A DNA stretch of 64,000 nt, taken from Anniella stebbinsi. Lineage: Eukaryota; Chordata; Lepidosauria; Squamata; Anniellidae. Under the pieces are notes generated by a model. That model saw only the letters and a list, made by a program, of their open reading frames with translations. It was not told where the DNA came from and did not search any database. Shown here piece after piece: positions 45,769 to 57,477 of the stretch; the stretch's first letter is position 1, and the number at the start of each line of letters is the position of its first letter. Location: assembly GCA_029215795.1 (NCBI GenBank), contig JARDYH010000003.1, forward strand, positions 102,456,609 to 102,520,608. Reading direction: 5' to 3'. Position numbers and translations under genes: made by a program.

Positions 45769-46400
45769 TTGTCTTTCAGGATGACTAACCTTCTCATTGA
45801 GCAACCCTGGTGTACCCCAGAATATAGTTTGAAAACTATTGCTTTAAATAATCATTTAATTCAAGGGAATGCTTTTGATTAACTGTGCTGATCGTTACAT
45901 GAAGAGCAATTAGCTGTTTGGGTCCCCCCACAAGGATGTCGTCACATTTCAAAAGTCTTTATCCCATGAACTGGCTTATCAGGGATTGATATCATTGAAC
46001 ATAACATATCAGACCTTACTGGGTGGCAAACTTTTTCATAAACAGGACGAGGAAAGTGCCACATAATTCTACTACTGCTATGCAAACAAAGAAATGCAAA
46101 TGGAATCTCTTTATTAATTTGCTGATATTGTATTTTAGTGAGCATCCTTGTAAAGAGAATCTAAGTCAAAACCACAAACGCTATTAAATAATATGGGGGG
46201 GAGTAAATAAGGTTATATTTCAATGAATCTTTACATTCCTCCAATAAAGTTTGTGATGTAATAAGCTGGAAAAGAAAAAAAAATGCCCCTCAACATACAA
46301 GACCTGTGGTCAAGTTCTTAATATAATGTAAATTTATGGAACTTTGCCAGTTTACACTAACCAGGAATCTGCCTCAGTGCAATTGTATGATCTATTTTAC

Positions 46401-46465
46401 CTTATAAGGTCAACAGGTTGAAACTTGTAAAATGCTCCATATCTCGCCCATTCATGATACAGCAA
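46401..46465 (-). CDS. ANO2: ANO2 coding exon: end of cytosolic N-domain before TM1
   Basis: 65 nt; acceptor CCCCCCTTCAG, donor ATAAG|GTAAAA. It starts in phase 0 and ends with two bases of an Arg codon completed by the TM1 exon. It encodes 21 whole residues, [20 protein letters not shown] plus I, matching the anoctamin motif that leads from the cytosolic N-terminal domain to TM1 (EWARYG and KFQPIDLIR in mammals). Changes from mammalian ANO2 are His for Gln, Ala for Val and Val for Ile. Confidence 0.96.
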
Positions 46466-48750
46466 CTGAAGGGGGGGAAAGCAGAATATAGTTTATATTG
46501 CATATAAATTACAAAAGATAAATGCTCAGGGGTTAACTGGAGTCAGGGTTGAGCCCTACAACATGTGAGTTCAGGCACAGTTCTCTCTCTCTCTGTGTAT
46601 GTTAGTCCTCAGCACCACAACATGTGAAATAATAATAAAGATGTACACCACCATGAAGCATATGTGAATAACCACAGCATGCCTCACATATTTGGAATTA
46701 AAACCCAGGCTGTCTAGGAAAGACGATGCATGTTTCAGACAGGAATAAAGCCCATCACCTTTCTTTCAAAATCTACCACTGAATGTTTCATAATATGGGG
46801 TCCACACTCCAGACAAGGCATGTTTTGTGGCTATGCAGGAGGACCACAAGACTATCCAACCCTGATTACGAGGACTGGGCTGCAAGCACACATTCAACGG
46901 GATGCACCCCTGTTTACCATGGGAAATCCCTGCCATTAAAGCTACAATTCTAAAGATGCAGTAGGGAGGAATCCCCACTGAACACATCTGAGTAAACATA
47001 TATGATAGCACCATAAGACACCATCCAAAACAAAGCCTACCATGTCACTTACTGTCATTGATAAGGTTAATTTTAAACGGTTATGCTGGAATATCTTTTA
47101 TATATGTCTCTTTATATGGTTGCCTAACTACCAAGTATTTGAATTGCCACGATTCTATATGTACAACCATGTGCTCACTCATTTTTAAGAAACATTTTTG
47201 CAGTGTTTGTTATTTGGAAAATGTTTGTGCATTCATTAATATTGCCCTCTGTTTCTCTTATATTTGCCATCAATTGCATCATCATGAAGGCAAACCTAAG
47301 TGGTATATGGTTTACTAACGTCATCCCTTTCATTGTTGGGATCCCTTATTTGAGTGGATCATCCAGCTAACTGACCTAGGAAATGTTTTCACTCCCAATT
47401 ATCTATTTTCCCTCAGGTACGTTATCATCTGGACAAATCTGATTGGCTTATGCAGCATCATGATCCTCCCCCCATTCACTAAATGTTCCCTTATTGACTG
47501 AGATCACCCTGTGTCTAATCAGAAGAATTACTAGCATTGAAGCAGCATTCAGAGTAAAAACAGTATTAATAGAACGTCCTCAATGACAAAACATTTTTCA
47601 CAAAATATTGCTATCCTTATAAGGGCTGAAGAAAACCTCCACAATATTCCTGCTTCTGCTGAGCAGGGGGAGCGTCCCCCCCCCCCCCGCAAAACAAAAA
47701 ACAAAAACCAGAGGCATGACTTTTACAGTTTAGAAAATAACTGCCTGTTTTGGTGGCAGATCTTTTTAAAATTATATTTTTACCTTTAAAGTTTAAAAGT
47801 TGGTGCATATGTCAATGGCAGTAGCTGGACCAGAGCTCCTGTTGACATGTGTTCCCATCCCAATATACCCCTGGGATGATGGCCCTGGTAGTGGCGTATT
47901 TCAATTTTAAAAGGAAAAAAAAAGGAAAATTTGAAAAGAGAGCGTGCCACTGCTGCCAGATTAATCAGTGTTCCTAAAACTTCTTTTAAAAAGTTGGCTA
48001 GCCATCAGGGTGAGTTCCCCCCCAAACAATTCACGGTATTTTGGGGAGACCCCCCCATCCAAAAATCCCTCCTCCTATTTTCCACCTATGAAATGCAGTG
48101 GCAAACTGCGAATTGCATTTCAGGTCAGCCCTATCAAATCATTATTTTAGGCTCAAAATAAAATTGAAACAATATTAAGCACACCTCTAATTGTGAAATT
48201 AAGCATTATATGAAATATTCTTAAGTTTTCAGAACTGAAATTATTTTACTACTAAACAGCCTGCTTGGTATGTCAGCTCAATAAAGATTCTAACGGGTAG
48301 AAATGAATATAGGCAGCTATTGGTCTATCTAGCCCAGCACTGGACTGGTTCACATACAATAGCTTGCTGTAGGTTGCAGATGGAATTACACAGGACCAAG
48401 AGAGCAAACGCTACCTACCCACCATTCACCATTCTATTTTGGTTAACAACCCAGGAATACTCCGTTCCTGAATTGTGCTCCATGACGTCTGAATTGTACT
48501 CTGTGTTGCTGAGGGAGAAAAAAGTTTTAACCCAACAACAAACCATGTTCCTGGATTGTTTACTAAACCAGACACAAAGCAGAAGTGGTAAGCACTGGGA
48601 AGGCAGTATGCTTGCTCACTCCCATGCAGTCCCAATTACCCATGGTTTAAACAACCCATTGGCAGTCACTAAGGACAAACCAGGTCATTGACTGGCAGTG
48701 GCTCTCCAGAGTTTCAGGTTATGTAGGAGTTTTTCTACCCCTATCAGGAG
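46466..48750. other. Large ANO2 intron, first part; no gene recognised
   Basis: Start of the 13.1 kb intron 46466-59574. A/T-rich unique DNA with a C-run at 47676-47690. A phrase near 48318-48345 (TGGTCTATCTAGCCCAGCAC) belongs to the same old SINE-like family as 6193 and 31770. No exon-like protein match on either strand. Confidence 0.45.
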
Positions 48751-48755
48751 ACACT

Positions 48756-49063
48756 GCCTGGGTTCGGATGACATTTTAGGCAATGGAGGGGGGAAAGAGG
48801 CAACTGTCTATTGTGTTGATTATTGTGTCATGGGGGGACACACACAACGGACACACAACGAACAGTATATTATTTAACAATGGGGAAAAACAATGGGCTG
48901 CTCCTTTGCTTATCGGAGACCCATTGCTTATCATGAGGCCGGGACTTTCAGCTACTCAATGGGAGGAGGGGCAACGTGTCGTGTGTCGGGCACCGCAAAA
49001 ATAACAAACCGTTAGTTGCCTCTTCCCCCCTCCGTTGCCTAAAGTGTCGTCTGAACTCAGCCA
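48756..49063. mobile_element. DNA element of the TGGGTTCGGATGACA family
   Basis: Left CTGGGTTCGGATGACA opposes right GTCGTCTGAACTCAGCCA. Immediately inside, TTTAGGCAATGGAGGGGGGA pairs with TCCCCCCTCCGTTGCCTAAA. About 308 bp, sharing the GGAGGGGCAAC block with the 39.9 kb element. Confidence 0.78.
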
Positions 49064-49096
49064 CTAAGGATCGAACCTGGGACCTTCTGCATGCAT

Positions 49097-49182
49097 TGAA
49101 TCATAGAATAGTAGAGTTGGAAGGGGCCTATTAGGCCATCGAGTCCAACCCCCTGCTCAATGCAGGAATCCACTTTAAAGTG
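49097..49182 (-). mobile_element. CR1 LINE 3' end, short antisense copy
   Basis: ATCATAGAATAGTAGAGTTG, GAGTCCAACCCCCTGCTCAA and GGAATCCACTTTAAAG are the complement of the CR1 3' UTR at 34.65-34.72 kb. About 85 bp survive. Confidence 0.92.
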
Positions 49183-49259
49183 TGTGTTCTACTGCTGAGC
49201 TACAGCCCAGCGATTTTCAAGAGAGAGAGGGGAAGGTGATGTGCTCAGTCAGTGATCCT

Positions 49260-49421
49260 GAGCCTATCTACACTACTGCTTTTCAAATGGTTTAAAACGG
49301 TTTAAAACAGTTTAAAACGGTTTATAACAGTAGTGACAACTGTTGGGGCCCAGGACACACTCCGTATACAGTTTTCAACATGTTGTCAAAGTGTTGTATC
49401 CTGCTTGGTGTAGATAGGCTC
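49260..49421. mobile_element. Harbinger-like MITE, 162 bp
   Basis: Perfect 14-bp inverted ends GAGCCTATCTACAC/GTGTAGATAGGCTC. CCT flanks both sides (49257-49259 and 49422-49424), a plausible 3-bp target duplication. The interior repeats GGTTTAAAACGG/AGTTTAAAACGG, and GACAACTGTTGGGGCCCAGG is shared with the copy at 52403. Confidence 0.85.
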
Positions 49422-50066
49422 CCTGAGTTTGAGAATGGGTTTTCAAGTAAAAAAAAAAGTGTGTTTTCATGAATGGAATGTTGGAGAGTTTGTAATACTA
49501 AGAAGGAGGAAGAAAGATTTTCTAAAGGTTAATATAACTTATGCAGATTCTCAGAGTCCCTTAAAACTGTATTTCTAAAGAATTTCTTCTACACACAGAG
49601 TGGCAAAAAGAGGATCTGCAGTGGGAACCGAACAAGACAAAAATAATGCTTTACCCTGATTATTCAAAAGCAGTGTCTGATCAAAGAAGGAAATTCACCA
49701 AAGCAAGGTCACTTTGCAAAGAGGCTGGATTACAATACCACTTACGCTTCCCTGCTGTATTCTGTTTGATTATAAAGGCCAAATTAAGCAATTTTATATT
49801 CCTGAATCAGCTGAATCACTCCTAATTGGGTTGAATGACAGAAAATCAATGCCATGACAATTTTCTGCAATTGAGCCGTGTTATTTTTCAGTCTATTTTT
49901 CTTGATCCATGTTTGTCTTTAGAGTTTCTGGGCATCGGGCCAAGCTGTGATAAGGCTCCCCTGGCATTGGGCCAAGCCATGATAAGACTTCCTGGGCATT
50001 TTGTCTAGCTGTTATATCTACAAGTTCTCCTTTTTGTTTCTTTCTGTTTCTTGCTTCTTTGATACA

Positions 50067-50069
<3 letters not shown>

Positions 50070-50097
<28 letters not shown>

Positions 50098-50098
50098 T
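50070..50098. repeat. (TA)n microsatellite
   Basis: About 14 TA units in A/T-rich intronic DNA. 49430-50580 around it shows nothing else I can name. Confidence 0.95.
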
Positions 50099-50589
50099 AC
50101 ATATATTCATAAATCCTAGGGTTTGTTTGCTGTTGTTATTCATTATATAACTTACACATACATTTATATTATTTTCCTTAATTACTAACAATAGATTGTA
50201 TATAGGTTTTAAGATCAATGGATATATTACTACTATGCTGGTTTAATAATTATTAGTTTGCCTTTGCTTCCCAGCTCTTCTTTTCTCTGAACTGTTTTTT
50301 ATTTTTTCTTAATCTGAGCAAAAAAAAGTATTCAAATCCTGCTCCAATATCTCGCTACCCTTACTATACAGCTAAATGTAAAATCTTAAAAATTGTAGGT
50401 TTATATCTGTAGGAGAAGTATGTATTGTATTATTCTCATCTTTAAGGCAGAAATAACATTTTGATGTTTTTGGTGTTTAAGACGATGTGCCAAAATTTTA
50501 CCGGGTCATTCCTCACTTTCCCAATATGTCTGACGTATACAAATTAAAGCAAATTCTGCCTGCTGAGATAAAATATTATTTAACTCGCA

Positions 50590-53065
50590 TCTTTTCTAGC
50601 TCCAAAACTTTATCAACTTTACAAATATATATTTGAACAGGGTTCACGTTCTTCAGCATTAAATGATGCTTACATTACTGTCATTCCTAAACCTGGCAAG
50701 GACCATACCAATTGTGCTAACTATCGCCCAATTTCACTAATAAACGTTGATATCAAAATATTAACTGCAATCTTAGCTGATAGATTACAACAAGTTATTA
50801 CAACATTGGTTGGACCAGAACAGGTGGGATTTATTAAAAACAGACAGGGGGGGTGATAACTTGAGGTTAGTTGACAATTTGATAACTTTAAATAGAGAAA
50901 GAATTGACCAGACAGCCATTGTCTCTTTGGATGCTGAGAAGGCCTTCGATAAAATTCACAGGAAGTTTATGCTTGCTACATTGAGTAATTTTGGTTTTCC
51001 AATGGAATTTTTAAAGTGAGTTGGAATTTTATATTCGACCCAAGAGCAAGAGTCATGACCAATGGCTGGTTGTCGGATTTTTTCCTGCTCGGGTGAGGTA
51101 CTAGGCAAGGATGCCCTCTCTCCCCACTGATATTTGATTCATGCTTGGAACTCCTGGCTTGTGTGATTAGACAGAGTTGTAGCATTCACAGGTTTGTGCA
51201 TGCTGATTTAGAATTTAAAACTATTCTTTATGCTGATTATCTTTTATTGTTAATTTCTAAACTCCAGGCATCTATTCCTGCTTTGATAGCTCTGATAATC
51301 ACCTTCGGTGATCTGTCTGGTTACTCAATTAACTGGTCAAAGTCTGAATTGATGCCGATTGGAGATAGCATATCTTCTAGTGCATTGACTTATGGACAAT
51401 TTTGATGGTGTCCTAACTTCATTACTTATCTGGGAATGATTATTCCCAGAGATATAGCCCAATTGATTAAAATAAATTTGAATAAGTTAATCGAGGAGAT
51501 TGTACGTGATATAGATAGATGAGCACCATTAAAATTGAGTTTGTGGGGTAAAGTCAACACATTTAAGATTAATATTGTACCTTGAATTCTCTACGTTATA
51601 CGTGAGATTCCTTTACTTATACCTGGCAAATATTTTCAACAACTTAATGTTTTGTTTTGTAAATTTTTCTGGGGTTCTTCCCCACCTCGAATATCTTGGA
51701 TTTCTAGACCTTTGGATTTCTAGACCTTGCTTTGTATCATCGGGCCTATCTATTGACTTGTACTAAATTTTGGTCTTCTCCAGTTTGCTTAGATATGCCA
51801 CCCTGGTCAGTTTTGGAATCCTTATGGTTCGAACCACTTCCTAAATGGATGGCACTTGGTTCTTGACATGTTAGATTAAATAATCTTCCCCCTACAATCT
51901 TGGCTGCTAGAGAGGTATGGTGCATAGTATTGCGTCAATTGCAGTCTAACCCATTTTCTCATGCAAAATTGACTTTATAGGGAAATCCAGATTTAAAAAT
52001 TGGGAAAAAATGTTTTTGAGGAGGACAGGGACAGATATGGCAATTTTTACTTTGGATCAGTTAATAGGTTCAGATGATGAGTTTGTGCCATTTTCTGATT
52101 AGCGTGTTAAATATAATTTACCTGCTACGGCTGAATTGCAATACAATTGCAACACTAGCTGAAATCTAGGCTTGGGCCAGCTGGTTTTAAGGCCTCAGAG
52201 CCTCCATTACTGTTACAAACACTTATAGTAGCTGAGCAGACATGTCAATCCACAACCCATATATATAAATATTTAGTAGTAGTAACTAAATACGATACTC
52301 GTAGTTTAAGACAAGATTGGAATCGAGAATTGGAGTGTCCTATTTTGCCTAACCAATGGACTGTTGCCTTAGAGTCTGTATGTAAAGTGTCTATGGATCT
52401 TAGGCAGGATCTACACTACTGCTTTAAAACGGTTTATAACAGTAGTGACAACTGTTGGGGCCCAGGACACACTCCATATACAGTTTTCAAAATGTTTTCA
52501 AAGTGTCATATCCTGCTTAGTGTAGATCTGGCCTTAGGTTACATCTTATTCAGCAAAAAAAATCCTGTTTCGGGTCTACTGGACCCCACAACGCCTTTTC
52601 AACAAGGGTCTATCTAATTTACATAATTGTTGGAGATGCAATGCACCTAATGCTTCTTTAATTCATATGTTTTGTCAATGTTCAGTAGTCTCCTCTTTTT
52701 GGGAGGAGGTTAAAATACATATAAATCTTGTCCTGAATCAATCTTGAATATGGAAGGATGTGCATGCCCTTCTAAACTACCTGCTGGTTTCTTGGAAACT
52801 AACACAGGGTCAGTGCAAATGGATCTTCAGAGCCTTTATGATAGCTAAAAGACTTATACAATCATATTGGATGGATAAATGCTCATCTCCCATAATGTAA
52901 TGGATTAATAACTTTATCAACATTTGAACAGGTGATATACAAGCGCAACTTACGAATGGCTATATGGTCTGATTTTTTTTGAAGTCCATGTACAATTCTC
53001 TCCCCCACTTTTTTTTGTTTTTGTTTTTATTGTTTTGTTTCTTTGATATTCACAATAAAAAGAGA
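50590..53065 (+). mobile_element. L1-type LINE, 3' half with RT remnants, copy B
   Basis: Broken plus-strand frame with L1-type RT motifs in order: VIPKPGKDHTNCANYRPISL (about 50680-50740), GPEQVGFIKNRQ (50813-50848), SLDAEKAFDK (50926-50955), GTRQGCPLSPL (about 51095-51128) and LYADYLLL (about 51227-51250). The second Asp of the YxDD active site is Tyr. A G7 run near 50850 marks a frameshift. The C-terminal Cys/His region and FWEEV follow near 52640-52705. It ends TTCACAATAAAAAGAGAAAA. A Harbinger-like MITE (52403-52533) is nested inside. Dead copy. Confidence 0.87.
52403..52533. mobile_element. Harbinger-like MITE nested in L1, with TTA duplication
   Basis: 131 bp with inverted ends GGCAGGATCTACAC and GTGTAGATCTGGCC. 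TTA lies on both sides (52400-52402 and 52534-52536). The other L1 copy shows the uninterrupted site (ATGGATCTTAAGCTAC at 10847-10862). A 3-bp TTA duplication is typical of PIF/Harbinger. Same interior as 49260-49421. Confidence 0.92.
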
Positions 53066-53069
53066 AAAA

Positions 53070-54535
53070 ACTGTATTTCTCAGATGATTTTTCTTGTAGC
53101 CTGTTTCACCTGGAACAGGTATCTCACAGTGCATTCTTACATTTGTCTATTCAAACATAAAACCCATTGTGTTCAATGGGACTTACCCATAGGTAAGCAA
53201 GTATAGGATTGCAGCCTTGAGCAGGGAAATTCCTTTGCTCTTAATAAACCATCTGAGGGAGAGCATCTGCTGTACATAATGATTCTTTGCAAGCATGCCC
53301 AAAAGAATTTGTTTCGGGGGGGGGGGGAGCTTTCTGCAATGAGAACCTGAAGGGGGTTAATTAGGATTACCTTTCGCTTTATGACCTGGTACCTAAGTCT
53401 TAATCAATAGGGCTTCCTGATAACCCAGACCATCTTAAGCCCAACCATATCTGGGGGAGGGAGGCACACACTGCTAGCAAGTTGCATATGTACCTCAAAG
53501 GGGACGCTAACAAAAGGGGTTGGGGTAGAAACAAGGGTGTTGTGTGTGTGTGTGTTTTAATGTCTCTCTCCCTTTAAAACTGATCAGGGCAGTTCAGGGA
53601 ATTAAACACTGAAACTATTCAGATTCAGATAGAAAACAGATGATGTTATACATAGAAATCCTACAGTCAAGTCTTATGGCTGGGCAACAGAAACAGATGT
53701 GAGCAATCAATGCAGTATTTCTGGAAAGAACCTTTTATGTTTTTAATACTTAACACTCCATAAGAGAGAACCTAAATGGGCAGGATGAAAAGAAGGGCAG
53801 CCCAACTTGTACGGTGAATATTTTTTCCAGGCACTAAAACATTTTAAAGTCATGTCCTCCACCAGCACCCCTGACGCCCTTTGCCAGCTAGTGAACAAGA
53901 ATCCAGTGGATTCTTGTTCATTAGCTGCTATTTTAGCATTTTGTCCTCCAGAAGAAAGTTTTAGCTACCTTTGGTGAGCTGCATGCTGCCTCCCTGTTAC
54001 AGGTAAAAGGGCTGCTTCCTTTGACTATATTTTATTCATTCATGGATTTGCAGCACCCCTTAGTGGCCAGTCATTGTGTTTGTCAAATTCTGTTTAGGAG
54101 ACCAATCCATGGGGAAACTCTCCGGAACAATACTCCATTGAAATGAATGGGAGTGATCTTGTGTAGCTGCCATCCATTTCAATGGACTCTTGCGTAAAAG
54201 AACATATTGCTGCATTATATTCCAAGTATTTGTTTACATGAATATTTCTTTATTTCAAATTTATTTATACACCTGCACGTTCAGGATTCAGATGGGTCGG
54301 ACAGATCTGTCCCTCTAGAGGTTAAGTTTGTTCTATCCTGTTACTGCATGAGCCTGCAATTTTAAAAAATTGTGTGTACACATTTTTCATAATGTATGCA
54401 TTAAATAACTCACAGCACCACCCAATGTGTTCTACTCAGAAGTGGAGTCCATTGAGTTCAATGGGACTTACTCTCATGTAAACAAGTACAGGGTTGCCGC
54501 TTTATGCAGGAAAATTCCTTTGCCCTTAGTGAACA
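53070..54535. other. ANO2 intron; palindromic repeat fragments only
   Basis: 53150-53215 and 54425-54500 carry the common motif pair around TTGxxTTCAATGGGACTTAC..AGGATTGCAGCC, a dispersed squamate element also seen at 11700-11755, 14040-14090 and 40535-40585. The sequence around 53225-53420 is similar to 54505-54990 (TAAACCATCTGAGGGAGAGC, GGGTTAATTAGGATTACCTT), showing an old duplication into which the 54.5 kb MITE inserted. No gene. Confidence 0.5.
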
Positions 54536-54543
54536 GTCTTATG

Positions 54544-54863
54544 TAGGCTGACCAGATAAAATCCAGGTCAGGGCTCATATAACTTTAACAGTTGTAGAGA
54601 AAAGGGAATTTCAGCCAGAGTCATTTGTATGCAGTTAGTTCCTGGTGATATTCCCTCTTCATCACAACAGTTAAAGTTGCAGGCACTATACTAGGGTGAC
54701 CATATACAAAAGAAGGCAGGGCCCCTGCAACTTTAACTGTTGTGATGAAGAGGGAATATCACCAGGAACTAATTGCATACAAATGACACTGGCTGAAATT
54801 TCTTTTTCTCTACAACTGTTAAAGTTACATGAGCCCTGACCTGGATTTTATCTGGTCACTCTA
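54544..54863. mobile_element. hAT-type MITE, 320 bp, complete
   Basis: TIR TAGGCTGACCAGATAAAATC against GATTTTATCTGGTCACTCTA; 8-bp target duplication GTCTTATG at 54536-54543 and 54864-54871. Very close to the 36.9 kb copy, including the CCAGGTCAGGGCTCAT subfamily marker. Confidence 0.95.
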
Positions 54864-54871
54864 GTCTTATG

Positions 54872-56345
54872 GAGAGCATCTGCTATAGAAAATGAGCAAA
54901 CAAATTTGTTTCAGGGGGCCCTTTTGGCAACATCAGTCTGAAGAGGGTTAATTAGGATTCCCTTTTGCTTTATGAGCACATACATACATCTTCATCAACA
55001 GGGCTTCCTTATAAGGAAACACAACCCAGAGGGTCTCAGTCCACCTCTGCCTTGAGTGGGGTGGGGGTGGAGCACACACTACTAGCGAGGGAGTGGCAGT
55101 TGCATATGTATTTAAAGGGGATGCCATCAAAGAGGGTGGGGTAGAAAACAGCTTTTAATCTATGCATCTTTGTGTGCATTTTAAACGTACACATTTTTGG
55201 ACACACATACCCATTGAATAAAGAGAGTTTGTGTGCATTTTGGAAATTTACATATTTTTTCCAATTTTTTTTCAATTATACACATGTGGTTGAACACATT
55301 TTGTTCTTGTTGCGGAAATGCAAACTCAGAAATGTATATATTTCTGACTGTGAAGTGCTTTCTGGTCCCTATTCAAGTCTTGGAGGTGTAAATTACAGAA
55401 ATCCATTTTAAAAATTCTTGAGAGAATGACTTTGTCACACATCCCTTGTATTCTTTCACCAATCCACTACTAGGGACAGGATAAGAAGCAAGGATAAGTG
55501 CAGGAAGGTTTCCTATTCCGTAGTGGAGTGGTGGGAACGATCTCTCTGTCTGGGACTGTAGAAAGCCAGCTGGGATAGACAATCCTCCTGGGATACTTAT
55601 TATACCAATGGCCTGATAAGAGTATAAAGCAGCAGCTTCATTTGTTCAGACAGTTCAGTCTGCAGAGGCCAATCCACATGTGGGAAATCAGTCTCTTCAC
55701 GTAGAACATTTATACCATTGTGAAAAGAGCAAACCCAATGTTAGGAATTATTAGGAAAAGAGTTGGTATTGAATAAAACAGTGAGAGCAGACTAATGTCA
55801 TCTATATAGACCTCACGTTTTCAGGCAGATTTAGAAAACTATATCATATTATACACACCCCATTTCAAGAAGGATATCATAGACCAGGTAAAATGGCCAG
55901 CCAAGGGAACATCAGTATAATGAAATGCTGAAAATTTTAACTTACAAAAATACATTATTCATGCTTTTTTTAAAAAGGGGGGGGGGTTACTTGAACGGGC
56001 CATTTTTATTTTAAAGAAAAAGCAGCTTCAGTGTCCCAATCTGAACTGTACTCTCAATCTGAACTGGGGTCCATGGCAGTTTCCTGATGATCCAATCCCT
56101 TCTATTTGCTCCCCCCACCCATCCCCCGGCAATTGCTCTTTCCATTAACAACACCTACACAGGCAACTAGCAGCAGAGGGAGAAAATGTCTGACAGGAAA
56201 TTGCCAAATAGGGGTCCAATCCTGATTGGGAAAATGTTTTGGTCCGGAGCCCTAACCCATTTTAGGCACACTTCTTAGAATGTATGAATACTGTTATTAG
56301 GCTTTGGCCCTGAGGAAAGGACATGATACAACTTTACAAAATTAC
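54872..56345. other. ANO2 intron, A/T-rich, no gene
   Basis: Contains a degenerate repeat around TTTGTGTGCATTTT (55167 and 55230) similar in style to 5.85-6.05 kb, and a G-run at 55976-55987. No exon or transposon is recognised. Confidence 0.4.
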
Positions 56346-56350
56346 TAATG

Positions 56351-56670
56351 TAGGCTGACCATATGAAAAGGAGGTCAGGGCTCATGTAACTTTAACAGTT
56401 GTAGAGAAAAGGGAATTTCAGCCAGTGTCATTTGTATGCATGCAGCATGTGGTGAAATTCCGTCTTCATCACAACAGTTAAAGGTGCAGACACTATACTA
56501 GAGTGACCATATACAAAAGAAGGCAGGGCCCCTGCAACTTTAACACTTGTGATGAAGAGGGAATTTCACCAGGAACTAATTGCATACAAATGACACTGGC
56601 TGAAATTCCCCTTTCTCTACAACTGTTAAAGTTACATGAGCCCTGACCTGGATTTTATCTGGTCAGCCTA
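56351..56670. mobile_element. hAT-type MITE, 320 bp, mismatched arms, no target duplication
   Basis: The left end reads TAGGCTGACCATATGAAAAG (11.8 kb subtype) but the right end, inverted, reads TAGGCTGACCAGATAAAATC (36.9/54.5 kb subtype). Flanking 8-mers TACTAATG and TAAAGACT do not match. The interior is typical of the family, and the length is the same 320 bp. Confidence 0.9.
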
Positions 56671-56849
56671 TAAAGACTGAATAGACAGAAATGACATTTC
56701 TCTCTCCCTACCTCCCTCTCTCTCTCTCTCTCTCAGTATACTAGAATTATCCAATAACACTACAAAGCAGTGGGTTCAAGACAGAAAAAGTAGGTTACTT
56801 CTCCATACCATAGGTTATTAGGAAAGCAATCCTCTGTTCCCTGAGCAAG

Positions 56850-57466
56850 CATCCTCCCTCTATGTGGGGCTACCTTTAAAGATGATTCAGCTTGTGCAAA
56901 ATGCAGTGGCCAGATTGATAACAGGGACCAAAAGGTTCGAACATATAAGACCGATTCTGCCTGCTTGCATTGGCTGCCTGTACATTTCTGAGCCCGATTC
57001 AAGGTGCTGGTTTAACCTCACATGACTTGGGACCACAATACCTGACAGAACACCTCTCCCGACATGAACCTACCTGAACACTACGTTCAACATCTAAGGT
57101 CCTCCTCCAGGTGCCTACTCTGAGGGAAGCTCGGAGGACAGCAACAAGGGAGAGGGCCTTCTCTGTGGTGGCCCCCCAATTATGGAACGATCTTTCTAAT
57201 GAGGCGTGCCTGGCGTCACACTGTTATCTTTTTGGCGCCAGGTCAAAACTTTACTTTTCTACCAGGCATTTTAACAGCTTCAGTTGAGGTTTTTAACTGA
57301 ATTTTTGGCCAGACTTAAAGTTTAAAATGTTTTAAATATTAGCTGTTTTTATGTTTTATGGTTTTAAATTTTGTATATTGACTTTTTAATGGTCAATCTT
57401 TTAATTTTTGTAAACCGCCCAGAGGGCTATGGGGCGGTATATAAATGTAATAAATAAATCATCATC
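56850..57466 (+). mobile_element. L2 LINE 3' end
   Basis: Matches the complement of the antisense L2 at 7.2-7.8 kb: the CAGCTTGTGCAAAATGCAGT phrase, CATTGGCTGCCTGTACAT, GAGAGGGCCTTCTCTGTGGT and the 3' UTR CCGCCCAGAGGGCTATGGGG. Ends in AATAAAT and an (ATC)n run at 57459-57477. Several stops; 5' truncated. Confidence 0.92.
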
Positions 57467-57477
57467 ATCATCATCCC

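Noticed and set aside
49921..49999. Short repeat GGGCATxGGGCCAAGC..GATAAG near 49930, 49963 and 49995
   Set aside because: Two or three degenerate copies of about 35 bp. Local tandem repeat only, with no evidence of function.
54130..54190. Small inverted repeat CATTGAAATGAATGG / CCATTTCAATGG
   Set aside because: Fragment of the common CAATGGGA-type dispersed repeat; too short to define separately.
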